From: Crambe crambe
Lineage: Eukaryota > Porifera > Demospongiae > Poecilosclerida > Crambeidae
DNA length: 64,000 bases
Assembly (NCBI GenBank): GCA_963924555.1
Contig: OZ004583.1
Location: 4,125,501 to 4,189,500 of the forward strand
Direction: 5' to 3'
How positions within the stretch are numbered: the first letter of the stretch is position 1; each line of letters begins with the position of its first letter. Below the pieces are notes generated by a model. The model was not told the DNA's origin, did no database searches, and saw only the letters and a list, made by a program, of their open reading frames with translations. Below, piece after piece: positions 29,101 through 38,510 of the stretch. The translations under genes were made by a program, and so were the position numbers.

Positions 29101-32100
29101 AAGAACCATCCACTTTATGTGGACAATTTTTATACCACTCCAACTTTCCTGGTATCATTTTTGTTGAAAAAGGGTGTGTACTGCACAGGAACTATTCGAA
29201 CTCCCCACAAGTCTCTCATGGTGACACAGAGCAAGGGTCATACCGGATTGCGACTTGTTCAAAATATTCACTCACTGCTGCATGGTGGAAGGACAGAATA
29301 GATGTTCATGCAAAGAGTTCCTTTCACAAGATGGCCATTGAATATGTCCTAAAGGATTGAAGAAAAAAATCTTTTTTCCATGCCCTTCCATGATAGCAGA
29401 TTATACATGGGGGGTGTTGATTTGACAGGATCTCAGATGACAGGGAGGAGAACCCTAAAGCGGTGGAAGAAAGTGACTTCTGGACATGTGTATTATGAAT
29501 TATCCCTCCAGATCTGAAGATACAGAGGCTGTTTCGTCTCAAACTTGTTGAACAACTTCTTTTGTCTCTATGTTATTCTGCACATTGTAGGAAGACAGCC
29601 AGCATCACTTGTAAGCCGTCTTGTTTGAAATATTTCCCTTACAAATTGTCAAAGTGACAGAGATCCATTGTTTGTAGCAGTAGGTGATCACCCACAACTT
29701 CAAAGAGGAAAGACAAAAAAAAATCATTGTCCAAAGTGTGATGTGAGAGAATACTTCAAAGATAAATCTCATTGAACTTGTCACCAAGTCTAGCGTTAAA
29801 AAAAAGAAGCATGGTTAAGATTATTAGCGCGTAAAGTTAATGAGGTGGTGCCCGTTAACATAATCAGCATGAGGCCTCATTCCACTTAACTTCTCTGCTA
29901 GTTTGCAAGTCATCAACCTTTGGATCTATTGAAAAGCACATTTATGTGTGTATACCATATTCCACGCAAAATTAGTAATAATAGTCAGAATTTACTAGCA
30001 AATTATTATTACGGGAAGGACTGAGTGAAGTTATACTATCAGCTTCAACTTCATTTGGTTTGTCATTAAAATTCCTGCAGGTATCTAAATCACTAGTGGA
30101 AAGTATAGTGCTGAGTAACATGTGAAGGCACAATTATTTAGCCCTGGATTAAGCCCATTTAATAGTTATAGGTGTCTAAAACAGTTGTTGTGCTTGCATG
30201 TGCAGGATAAAATACCATCCCATACAACCATGCAATCATGATTACCTGGCTATATATGTAGTTAATTTCAGTGAGCGAGCAGAGCGAGTGAGCTGACTCA
30301 GAGGTCATAACTCATTGAAATATATATCATATCTAGGTCTACACTCCAAAATGCCCCAGGCATACATATACATATGTAAGTGTCCTGCAATAGTAGCACC
30401 CTGGGCATGCATTATGCATTATGCACATGCTCCAATTGTAATTGCTTGATTGATTTCTACACTGCTTTGTTATAGCATGATAGATAGTATAGGCACTTGG
30501 CTTATCTAAGTGGATTGTAGGCACTAGACTTAAGTGCTTTGTGGTAAGCATTACAGCTTTCTATGCATGGAGCTGCCCACAACAGCACAAATGAATTAGC
30601 TAGAGCCATTAGGAGCCTATCAGCTCTAGCTAAAAGCCATAGGAATACTTGCTGTCAAATATTGATGTAAAATGGTGTGTAGTGCACGTACTTACTTTAA
30701 AACAGTAACATATTCAATAGTTGATGTTGGCTCTCCTTCCAATTTAATCACTGCATCTTGTGAAACATGAATGAGATCATCCATCATAGTCTTTGCCATA
30801 TGAGGGAGAATATCATACAATACTTCTAGACACTTGAGAGGTGAAGGCAAAAGGTCAGCTTTTAAGTCTCGAGTATCGACAAGTATAAGACCCAAATCTT
30901 TTTGCACTGGACAGTTTTTGGCTTGAATATGTTCCAGTCTGTAACGTCCCAGCCGTTCACGAAAGAATCCCACATCTACAGGTATTTTGCACATCAATTA
31001 TGGAAACTTGTTTTATATTATAATATTATTCTGTCGACTACAGTATGCATGATATTTCCCTTCCACTTACAACTTTTTTTTCAGAAGGTAAATCTACTAG
31101 TGATGATGGTCTTTTCGGAACTATAATCCTACTCTTGATCACAGAGAATTATCTCAAAGTAGAGAATATCACAGCTAGCTTACAGTTTAGGTTGGTACAT
31201 AAAACTATAGAATCCATTTTAAGGAAATGAGACTAACCATATTCCGTTTCTTGCAAACTCTTTATATCTAAAATTTCATTTTCCTCATAAAAGTTTCTAT
31301 AAGGTTCAAATTTGGACCGATACTCATCTGCAACAGCAAAAGCTTTGTTCAGGGATCCCTACAATTGTAGAAATATTAAAACAATACACAGTCATAATAA
31401 TTATGTGCACATAATATTAATAATAAAATACATGTATATCTTGCAAAATTGACTTCAAGTAAGCATCATCCTCAAATATAATTTCAAGACTAGGTCCTTC
31501 TCCACAATCTTTTTCTTCAAACTTATGATTTATGAGTGGCCTGTAAAAAAATACAAACATAACAACTAAGATTCTGTGATAATAGGGGAACCATAAGGAA
31601 GGAAATTTCTACCCCCTCCACCCTACAAGACATGTTTTACCAATGGAGCAATTCAGATATTAACTTGACAGAGGTTTCTAGAGCAGCAAGAACTCTCTCT
31701 AGAAACCAGGTACTTTGACTAATCTATGGAAAGTGTGTGTAGGCTATTCTGCAGATAGCATAGGTATGTATTGCTAGCACTGCCCTGCCCTGCTCTTCTT
31801 ATCCTTAAAACCAAACTATAAGTCATGAGCAAATGGATACCTGAGCTACTATCCCTGTATGCAGTAATATACCTATGAGTACTATTGAATCATTAAATAC
31901 CGGGTAAAAGAGTGAAAGAATGGATCTGGTAGAAGATTTGGGAAAGCCAGTGTGCAATCCTTGAAAGATGATAAAACTTCCATCATCCCTTCTTGAAAAT
32001 CATTCAGAGAAGGTGCATAAAATAAGCAATGCACATTATTAAGTATTAAATGTGACTTAAATAAAGGGACTCGAGATAGTCCATCAACTTTTGGATGCTG

Positions 32101-35100
32101 TATCAAACAAAACGATTGATATAATTACATATTACTACACTAATTTTAGAATTACAATACTTACAGCAGTTAGTCCCATTTTTGAAGGAGTCGAGAGATG
32201 GACCCTAGACCCAGCACTAAGTGGTGCGGTTGACTTGCTTGGAGTACTTTTCTCTAGGTGAACTGGTGTATATCCCACTGTTTCATATACTTCCTGATAT
32301 GTACAATGAAAGATATGCAACATTTGAAATTATGCAAGCTATGAGTATTTTGACTTATCACAATTAGTATAATAATTTTTTAGCATCAAGTTTTATATCA
32401 ACACACTCTCTAAGTAGGGATAGAAATTTTTTATTCTCTTACTTATTGACCACAAAAAATTTCTTCTAAAAATAAAAAGTATGTTTAGGTTGGGCTGTAT
32501 AATGTACTGTGGTCTCATATGAAACACAGCAATTGTAAATGTAGGGAATGTTTTCATATGAGGCTGCAGTACAGACCAGCTAGATTTAGGCCATCCCTAC
32601 TTAACCTTTCTATTCGAGAAGAAAATTTTTTGCGCTCACTTATTTCCATTGTAAGATGCTTTAACTTTTCCTTTCTTATTATAAATTTAACTGTGACGTT
32701 GAAAGTGAGTTCGAGGGTGGCAGTATTGACCCTCCCTCCAGTCGTTGTGTCTATGTTAGATCCACTGCTAGGTTGTTTGACATAAGGCTACAGTATACAG
32801 GCTCAGCCATCACATAACCTTTTTACTAAGTTATCCTTTTCTTTGTAGGTGATTAAAGAATTAGATTTACAGCAACAGTGACATGTGCATGAAATAAATA
32901 GTTAACTAAATGATTAAACTGAAGCAGCTATGTAGCCAGCCACGGGCCTATTCTAATTGGCCCCGCCCACATTCCCTGCCCCTTTAGCAGACGTGCACTG
33001 GCTTCAAAATGGCAGAGAAAGAGTGTTCAGAGTGCTATCAATAGCACTGAATTGTGGACTAGAACCTTAGTCAAAACTAATAGTACAAGATCAGCCTCTA
33101 TGTGCCGCTCTAACAGATGGCCAAAACAGAATTTTGATAAATATAGCTAGTAAGTCTCTTATTATAAAGAAACACACCAAAAGTCAATTTTAAAAATCAT
33201 TTTTTTACATTCTTCTCTCTTCTATGTAGATGTAGCCTGTAGAGTGAGGGTAAGAAGAGTTTACAGTCTTATGACCTTTGACCTGCCATATTCCTATTAG
33301 AGAGTGTTAATGCACTCTCTGATATATACATTGGTGTACTATTAATTTTGATAGTGAGTGAGTGAACAAGTATTCCTATAGGCTTTTTAGAGCTGATATT
33401 CATTTGTGCTTCAATTCCTTGTTATTCTTGAGGTATGTAAGTGGCAGCTGCATATATATAAAGCTGTATGGTTTACCACAAATAAGCCTAGTGCCTACTA
33501 TCCAAAAGGCTCAAGCCAATTATAATTGGAGCATGCAGATTATCCACGTACAGGGGACTTCTATTGCACAACATGTAGCCTCACAAACCAAAATGTTAAA
33601 ACAAAAAACTCCACAAGCTGCCTAGACAGGGTCATCACTTTAGTAGCACACTGAAATTTTGACACAGAAAGATGGAAACTTAACTGCTAACTCTCTCACA
33701 GCAAAGAGATGTTTTGGTCCAGTTAGACCAGGTTTAGGTTCCATTCTGGTGCTGTTCAGTTGTAGAGTGCTAAAGTGCCCCCAATAAACTAATTGTAACG
33801 TTGTGACCTTAGTAGATAGCCTCAATGTCATATGTTTGCTTAATTAGTGTAGTCATAAACTGTGATCACCCCATGATCACAGTCACTAGCTATAAAAGAA
33901 TTGTCAGAGTAGTCTCATTTGCTCTCTCTCTCCTTCCAATTCTGCTGCTAAGAATTCTATAGCTGGAACTATACATAAAAACTCGGCCTACAACGGTACA
34001 GTATTATTTTTATTTTTTATTTTTTATCACATATTTCTTGGAAACCCAATATTATCAGGTTGATTACAAAAACTAACCTCTACTTATAGAAGCATTATAC
34101 CATAATACTAAATAATAGGCTTTAAACATTTTGATTTTGTATACTAATAAGTGTAGGAAAAAATTAACAACGAAAATTATGGTACTCTTATACCTGCAAC
34201 ATTTGCTCAAGCTCTTCAATAGTGTCTGGAATAGGCTCAACAAGATCGGTAATCTCTATTGTCTTGAGAGTCTGTTGCTGAAAAATTTTGAGGACTTCCT
34301 TGGCAGAATTTACTGATAATGAATGTAGCATGGTAACTACAAGGTAGTCACAGAGCCGGATGAAACTATAAATAAGTAAGGATTATACATAGAAGGATTG
34401 CTATCATGGGATACATACTGGGTGTCTGCATTCACTGGACTGGGTTGCACAATAAGTAGGATCATTATTATTAGCTACGTGAATTATTTCTGAACATGAG
34501 AATCACCAATCAGACCCAAGAAATTGAGGTACTCTACGTATTTCTCTGAGAAATGAAATATCTGCTCTGGCCTAGTTCCACTTGCTGACCCATGGAAGGG
34601 AAGGGCCTGGTGCGGTTATTTCCAAGTCTGAAAACAGATCGTGCCACATGAGAAGTCCCATGAAAAGAGAATATATTATGACTTATAGTTTCAGGCATTG
34701 TTGGAAAAATCAACCAGACCCTGTCCAAATGATTACAGGTGTGGTTGGCAGGACTACATATGTACCTCTTATTGGTAGATTCCAAACCCAGCCCATAATT
34801 CATAAGCCATAGTTTCACAGTTTTTAGCAATGCAGTACAAACCTGGTTAATCTCTGACAATGTTTCCTTTTTGCTGCTTGTTCTGTATATGTCATTTTTT
34901 CTTTGCTGTCCAGCTGCAACATTTCATGTTCTAAAGATACTGGAGAGGCTTTAAAAGACAAAACACCACCAGCACAGTCTAAGCAACATACATTATGATG
35001 ATTGCATGTAAAAATTAATCAACATACTTGTAGGAAAATATTACCTTCCTTTTCTTCTTCAATAGGATCAGGTATAAAATCTTCATCACGTAATCCCTCT

Positions 35101-38100
35101 TCACAGGCATATCGCACAACTTCACGTACCCACTGATGAAATTCAGACAGTGACATTGAGACCTATGTATGTACAAGTATGCGTACTTGAGAGAAAAGCA
35201 AGGATTTTATTTTATGTACATGGGTTCTCTAAACTTATAACTAGTGACTATTGTTTGCACATGTGCAAAAGCACATTACAACTTCTAATGCTTGGAAACT
35301 GGAGTCAAAGATCCATCAATCCATGGTATGAGAATATGAGACACCTCATTATTTTTGATGCTAACTAGGGAATGTAAGAGTTGCATTTTTGTACACCATG
35401 CCAAGGTTCTAAGTCATGGGGCTGAAGCATTTTTTCTTCTTTATGCAAGCTGCTAAGGTGTTCTGATATCTGTTTATTCTTAATGTTGACAACCGTACGG
35501 ATACAGTAGCAGCACTACTTAAGAGCAAGGTTGAATGGCCAGTGTCAATTTCTGGAAGTGACATTTTGGGCACAATTTATTATTTATTAAAGAAGCAGGT
35601 GTGTGTGCTGGTTACTTTATAGCTATGAGGATTCTAAAAAGCACTATCGACCCATAAAAATCAAATCCCGGGAACTTCAGCCTGTACACTTGGACTAGGT
35701 ACATTCTCAGCCTGAGGAAGTCCAATATGATACTACATCGTTTAGTGTACATCATTACCTTCCCTCTCTTTGAATATCTGTGAACTCACACTAAAGCATT
35801 TTATGCTGAGTTTGCAGTAATCTTCAGGATACTGTTTGTATTCTCCTGAAATTAAGTCAATGGACTTCTGAGTCACTGGCCATTCGACTGCCCTATGCCC
35901 TGGGCTACTGCCCTCCATGTAACTGACCAATCAGATAGAGATTCAATATAGCTAGGGAAGTTTCACAAATTCCCAAGGGGTACAGCTGTACTGAATAGAG
36001 TACAGGGCACTGGGCACTGAGCTAGTAACCGTTACCCTGAGGGCATAGGGCTACTAAGCTTAGTCCTCTCACTCTCAGGCCATTAGTTACTGCTACTCTA
36101 TCAATAGTTGTTAACATTAAAGAATAAACAGATAGGCAGACAGTGCCAAGTTGCGTTAGACACATTGACCAACATTCTAGTGCAATTGAGCTGCCACAGC
36201 ACATAGGCCTTTGGATACTGTAGATCTCTTGGTCTCAATGTCTAACTACTATTTACGAGAAATAGAAATATCCTGATCTTAATGTATACCAATCATACCA
36301 ACTGTAACTTGACAAGATGACATTTCTTAAATTCTTCCAAGGAATAAGTAGTATTAGATTCAATAGCAACCATAAGTCCATCCTTCATACTAGATGCACA
36401 CTTGGCCTGAATTTTCAGCAGAGCAGGGCTCAGCCGAGGGTGCAGGATGAACAGGTTCTCTCTCAGAGATTCTTTGCATTGGTCCATTTTCCTGTACAAA
36501 TACTCAAGGTCCTTTAAATAGAACTAAAGGGTGGTAGTAAGTACCTCTGTACTGAGGACAATTAAGGCACTACTAAACTCAAGATTCTGTAGGTTTGTTA
36601 AACAATGAAGAGAGCTATATAGCTAGTTACAATTTCAAGGAGTGAATATGGTGCACATGAATGCAAGCAATATAATTATTATTAGGGCATTGAAATCCAA
36701 AAATAGAGCCAGCTAGAATCCAATCATGATGACTTACCTCCATCGCACATTTCTCCTCCATACAGAAAAAGCTTTCCAGATGCGAAATTTTGCAAAGGTC
36801 TTGATATTGATCAATCTTTGGAAATGTTTGTAGTCAATAACCCACTGCTCCAATTCAGTAAATTCAGCTTCCTTTCCATTAAGGAGACGAGTTACACCAG
36901 CAATACTGAGAGTTGAGTAGTCATTAGGATTCACTTTGGAATGAACCACAACCCTAATGAGAGAGAAATTCACTGACACAGCCCATACTAATCAGAGTTG
37001 GAAAAATGGATGAAAAAAATCCAGCCACTTTTGTAAAACCAATGCAGCTACAATGCTAGTTGGGCTATCCATACTCTTATACCCACCTGAGGTTGTATGG
37101 GTTATATTTCACAGACTGACGTGCCACTGCAGGAGTCAAATAGAGAAAACCCAACTCTGGCTCCCTTTTAAGTCTTTCAACAATTTCCAAGGGATTTGTC
37201 ACTGATTCCAAAGGTGGAAAATACCGAGTCATAACAGTATCTGGACCTGCATGTAGTAATAGTTCACTGGATTGCTTTCGCACTACAGTAGTAGGATAAC
37301 TCCTGCGTTTAATTCGACCAATACGGGTAGGCATTTGATAAGGGGAGGATTGAAGAAGGTGGGAATAAAGGCCACTTGAGTCATTAAGTGTTGCTGTTTG
37401 AAGTTCATTCATTGATTTCTCTTCTGCCTGCAGGGAACTGGCAGGTAATGGTAATGGAGTGGGTACTTCCTTCTTGAATGGGTCAATATTTCCAGTTTTC
37501 AGCCTAGCAGTAAGAGTGGCTGGGAGGGGCTGATTTGGTCCATGAATATCATGATGAATTTTCTTTTGGTAGTCAGATAGTGCTGGCTATAATGAGTATA
37601 ATCAAATTACTTTAAAAATACTTATTCAATGATAGGTATGGAAAGTTTCCATATGCATGGCTAGTAACTACTGCCTGGTAATTGAACTTTTAACTCACCA
37701 AAGATTCAAAATACCTTGAGTGAATGTATGACAATAAAATTGCTCACTTACCAGTGGTTCTAACTTGATTTTTTTAAATGTCCCACAATGGTAACCCTAT
37801 ATCGAGGAAGTCATAGAAAATCATCATTGGTGAGCACAAGAATATTTGAGAACTGAAGAAGCACAGTGCTATCATCAGCAAGTTGTGTAAAGAACGGAAC
37901 AGTGCAATAATGCTATAGGTTCCTTATTTTGCATGTAGACTTTAAATTTCTTCAGCCATTTTGGAGATAGTACTGCATCTAGCATCTAGTTTGGCTGCCA
38001 TCACCCATAAGGAAGGATGCATCAAAGCCTTCTCAACTTACATCTGTGGTTTTAGATCTTCTTCTTGCCATTCTTAATTGAGGTGCTGCATTTGTATGAA

Positions 38101-38233
38101 TTTCAGATGTGGCATATAACCTAGACTTCAGCTGGTCTGCACTCATTCTAATTGGGTGACCCAAAGAAATACGTCCATTATCTGGGACAGAGCTATGAAT
38201 CTGCGTTCGTTGACCTCCTATATCATCAGACAT
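657..38233 (-). CDS. DNAH6: Axonemal dynein heavy chain, DNAH6-like, 5' two thirds (53 exons)
   Basis: Motor heavy chain of a ciliary inner-arm dynein: ATP-driven microtubule sliding in the axoneme. The start Met is at 38233; exons 1-53 run leftward to 657, where the reading ends in the first stalk helix and the gene leaves the window. All introns read GT-AG. Exon lengths sum to 8517 nt, exactly 2839 codons, and every junction is in phase, which supports the model. Four P-loops are visible in order: [10 protein letters not shown] (AAA1), GPTGGGKT (AAA2), GTTGVGKS (AAA3) and GVGGTGKQS (AAA4). DNAH6 is my best subgroup match, from remembered similarity of the AAA4/stalk block and of the tail; DNAH1/3/7/12 fit less well. 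About one third (stalk end, AAA5, AAA6, C-terminus) is missing. Three introns carry most of the mobile DNA: 2161-8604, 23372-26271 and 27504-30695. Dynein identity is near certain; subgroup moderately so. Confidence 0.93.
2260..4546 (+). mobile_element. Degenerate DNA element with 37-bp inverted repeats (in dynein intron 47)
   Basis: 2471-2507 and 4271-4307 are inverted copies of a 37-bp sequence with one mismatch. The similarity continues inward, weaker, for about 30 more bases (GGGCAC..GTGTTACGG on both sides). An outer 11-bp inverted match (agggcctggta, 2294-2304 and 4522-4532) suggests the real ends lie near 2260 and 4546. Between them the plus strand holds broken coding text around 3440-3930, with a Cys-rich [10 protein letters not shown]-like stretch. 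This resembles transposon-encoded proteins I remember from cnidarian and sponge genomes, but I cannot name the superfamily. Stops and frame changes show it is dead. Confidence 0.65.
4617..4768. mobile_element. TA-flanked MITE, Tc1/mariner-pogo type
   Basis: About 152 bp with near-perfect terminal inverted repeats (cagtgaactccctctaatc and its inverted copy at the right end, one mismatch). It begins CAGTG, ends CACTG, and a TA flanks each side, the target duplication of Tc1/mariner/pogo elements. The inside repeats the motif ctctaatcaggacac. It has no coding capacity. Confidence 0.8.
6272..8346 (-). mobile_element. Degenerate element with about 30-bp inverted repeats and a dead minus-strand gene
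   Basis: The left end 6272-6301 and right end 8317-8346 are inverted copies with about four mismatches (ttgtgatagaagcatgaaat on the left). The minus strand between them encodes a decayed protein. From 8135: [19 protein letters not shown]. From 7822: [20 protein letters not shown], then [12 protein letters not shown] and [12 protein letters not shown]. Then [20 protein letters not shown] near 6700, and a Cys-rich end ([19 protein letters not shown]) near 6450. I remember intact relatives as repeated uncharacterised proteins in coral and sponge genomes. Several stops and a poly-C run (about 6560-6574) show it is broken. The superfamily is unknown to me. Confidence 0.72.
8605..11844 (-). CDS. 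DNAH6: DNAH6-like exons 37-47: AAA3 and start of AAA4
   Basis: Exons: 11761-11844, 11474-11707, 11285-11385, 10733-10852, 10403-10550, 9808-10097, 9679-9752, 9528-9625, 9190-9336, 8762-8893, 8605-8684, about residues 1983-2484. AAA3 Walker A GTTGVGKS is split between exons 40 and 41. Walker [11 protein letters not shown] is in exon 42, followed by [20 protein letters not shown]. Exon 44 has [20 protein letters not shown]. Exon 47 reads into AAA4 and splices across a 6.4 kb transposon-filled intron to exon 48. Confidence 0.93.
11925..13736 (-). CDS. DNAH6: DNAH6-like exons 32-36: AAA2
   Basis: Exons: 13611-13736, 13290-13406, 13047-13232, 12242-12534, 11925-12027, about residues 1708-1982. 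AAA2 binds nucleotide structurally. Exon 32 carries [17 protein letters not shown], typical of the AAA1-AAA2 boundary. Exon 34 has Walker A GPTGGGKT, and exon 35 the Walker B-like [20 protein letters not shown] followed by SPATVSR. No broken frame. Confidence 0.93.
13840..13885 (+). repeat. Dispersed repeat terminus (actctctaagtagggatgg family)
   Basis: Carries actctctaagtagggatgg followed by caggtcaaaggtcataata. The same string, inverted, is at 33264-33312, and related ends are at 17776-17802 (inverted) and 32403-32423. The shared end sequence in several introns marks a dispersed MITE-like family; I cannot fix the partner end of this copy. Confidence 0.55.
15268..16789 (-). CDS. DNAH6: DNAH6-like exons 27-31: AAA1, the main ATPase site
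   Basis: Exons: 16634-16789, 16409-16570, 15694-15831, 15473-15626, 15268-15413, about residues 1456-1707. AAA1 is the catalytic ring module of dynein. The Walker A sequence [10 protein letters not shown] lies in exon 28 and the Walker B/sensor region ([11 protein letters not shown]) in exon 29. Exon 30 has [16 protein letters not shown], a family-wide AAA1 signature. All residues expected for hydrolysis are intact, so the motor looks functional here. Confidence 0.94.
16821..17053. mobile_element. Foldback (hairpin) element in dynein intron 26
   Basis: The left arm 16821-16916 and right arm 16944-17053 are inverted copies, differing mainly by a roughly 12-nt insertion in the right arm, around a loop of about 27 nt. 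A shared core is gagctaactattc. No coding capacity. The transcript could form a stem of about 90 bp. Confidence 0.85.
17550..17572 (+). repeat. (GAT)n microsatellite
   Basis: Short run of six to seven gat/atg units followed by gaagaacaac, in dynein intron 26. It is close to a G-rich stretch (gggggcggggc at about 17399). Confidence 0.7.
17995..18200 (+). repeat. Dispersed repeat, copy 1 (catgaaagctttgtgca family)
   Basis: Contains agtcagccatgaaagctttg, then aaaatcacc, then cttccagcttata and accttgttgcttgtacctta. The same order of blocks occurs at about 27940-28000 and, split by an insertion, at 47990-49030. Function unknown; it serves as an empty-site control for the insertion at 48.1-48.9 kb. 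Confidence 0.6.
18349..27503 (-). CDS. DNAH6: DNAH6-like exons 14-26: distal tail and linker
   Basis: Exons: 27377-27503, 27099-27248, 26917-27045, 26272-26385, 23228-23371, 22960-23169, 21234-21446, 20994-21174, 20679-20880, 19874-19982, 19662-19808, 18534-18647, 18349-18474, about residues 800-1455. They encode the end of the tail and the linker, the lever that swings across the AAA ring. Diagnostic linker text includes [20 protein letters not shown] (exon 22), [12 protein letters not shown] and DVHSRDVV. The intron at 23372-26271 holds a retroelement relic, and the one at 18648-19661 a small Arg-rich relic. Confidence 0.9.
18990..19375 (-). pseudogene. Arg-rich transposon-protein N-terminus, relic
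   Basis: A minus-strand reading from an ATG at 19375 gives [20 protein letters not shown] and then repeated blocks such as [19 protein letters not shown]. These 'RRRAE-T/S-xEQRxAR' blocks recur in N-terminal parts of mobile-element proteins in many animal genomes (family knowledge, from memory; a Helitron-type origin is possible but not shown). Two stops interrupt it and no downstream domain is visible. It lies inside dynein intron 24 (18648-19661). Confidence 0.55.
24900..25184 (-). pseudogene. Tyrosine recombinase fragment (DIRS-like)
   Basis: The minus frame reads [20 protein letters not shown], then [20 protein letters not shown] and [12 protein letters not shown], ending at a stop. This matches the core-binding, SAM-like N-terminal domain of retroelement tyrosine recombinases as I remember them. 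The catalytic domain with the Arg/His/Tyr residues is absent. Confidence 0.55.
25190..25459 (+). pseudogene. RNase H fragment of a DIRS/Ty3-like retroelement
   Basis: The plus frame contains [20 protein letters not shown] followed by [13 protein letters not shown]. This is the RNase H segment with the CDNxxVVxxINSG pattern that follows reverse transcriptase. No RT palm motif is seen upstream. It abuts the recombinase fragment, which lies on the opposite strand. Confidence 0.6.
27930..28010 (+). repeat. Dispersed repeat, copy 2 (catgaaagctttgtgca family)
   Basis: Contains ctagtcaactatgaaagctt, then aatccaacagctgagtcgtg and tcactagaactgagg. Compared with the copy at 48.0 kb it is uninterrupted at ccagaac/ctagaac, so it shows the pre-insertion state. 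Confidence 0.6.
28480..29810 (+). pseudogene. piggyBac transposase relic in dynein intron 13
   Basis: Broken plus-strand text runs in the order of a piggyBac DDE transposase. At 28682: [20 protein letters not shown] followed by SDHWSK. At about 29020: [20 protein letters not shown] and [20 protein letters not shown]. At about 29405: MGGVDLTG. A Cys-containing tail lies at about 29690-29790 ([11 protein letters not shown]). YVDNFYT and GGVDL are family hallmarks. Stops and frameshifts are frequent. I did not find convincing terminal repeats. Confidence 0.75.
30370..30545 (-). repeat. Dispersed repeat shared with 33470-33580
   Basis: The minus strand here and the plus strand at 33470-33580 share, in the same order, a 'taccacaa..agcctagtgcctac' block, 'caattggagcatg' and 'ctattgca'. 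Diverged copies of one repeat in two dynein introns. No internal promoter could be confirmed, so a SINE origin is only possible. Confidence 0.5.
30696..38233 (-). CDS. DNAH6: DNAH6-like exons 1-13: N-terminal tail
   Basis: Exons (minus, 5' to 3'): 38042-38233, 37752-37796, 37087-37586, 36738-36953, 36299-36511, 35045-35162, 34843-34948, 34194-34365, 32165-32293, 31901-32097, 31432-31540, 31238-31358, 30696-30975, about residues 1-799. This is the heavy-chain tail, which carries intermediate/light-chain contacts in the family. The first about 130 residues are low-complexity and poorly conserved. Recognisable dynein-tail text begins in exon 3 ([20 protein letters not shown]) and exon 8 (FIRLCDYL). 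Exons 7 and 8 join directly in phase. The exon 11 donor is best placed after DIH (gtattttat), because the more obvious end lacks a GT. The start Met is the first in the exon; no upstream exon was found before AUH. Confidence 0.87.
32403..33312. mobile_element. MITE-like element with acactctctaa ends (dynein intron 8)
   Basis: The left end (acactctctaagtagggata) is matched by an inverted copy at the right end near 33291-33312 (tattcctattagagagtgtt). Inside, 32498-32571 forms a hairpin with arms of about 22 nt around ctcatatgaaa. No coding text was recognised. Related ends occur at 13846 and 17776. Confidence 0.5.
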
Positions 38234-38510
38234 CCTTCAGATTCCACTATTTTCAGTTAATCTGTAACTAGTCACCCGGTGCTCGCTTACTAAACTTGAA
38301 AGACTACATGCAAAGGTAGAAGCAGTGTTTATCCCTGTTGTGTTGCTATGACAACACTGCAGCGGGTATTCCGCGCGCGCAATGATAATAAATCAATTAT
38401 AGCTATAATAATAATTATTCTTCCCCCCTCCCCCCCGGCCCCCCTCCCTAATGGCCACGAAAAGCTGCCATCACAAAGTACTTTGAAATTCCTTCACACC
38501 TTGAATATGT
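38234..38510. other. Short spacer between AUH stop and dynein start
   Basis: 277 bp between the tandem minus-strand genes AUH and dynein. It contains a C-rich run (38406-38437) and a gcgcgcgc run near 38375. It must hold the AUH 3' end and the dynein promoter; no element was recognised. Confidence 0.5.

Noticed and set aside
34420-34450. Extra dynein exon around 34420-34450
   Set aside because: A plausible donor exists, but exons 34843-34948 and 34194-34365 join in phase directly and match the dynein tail without it.
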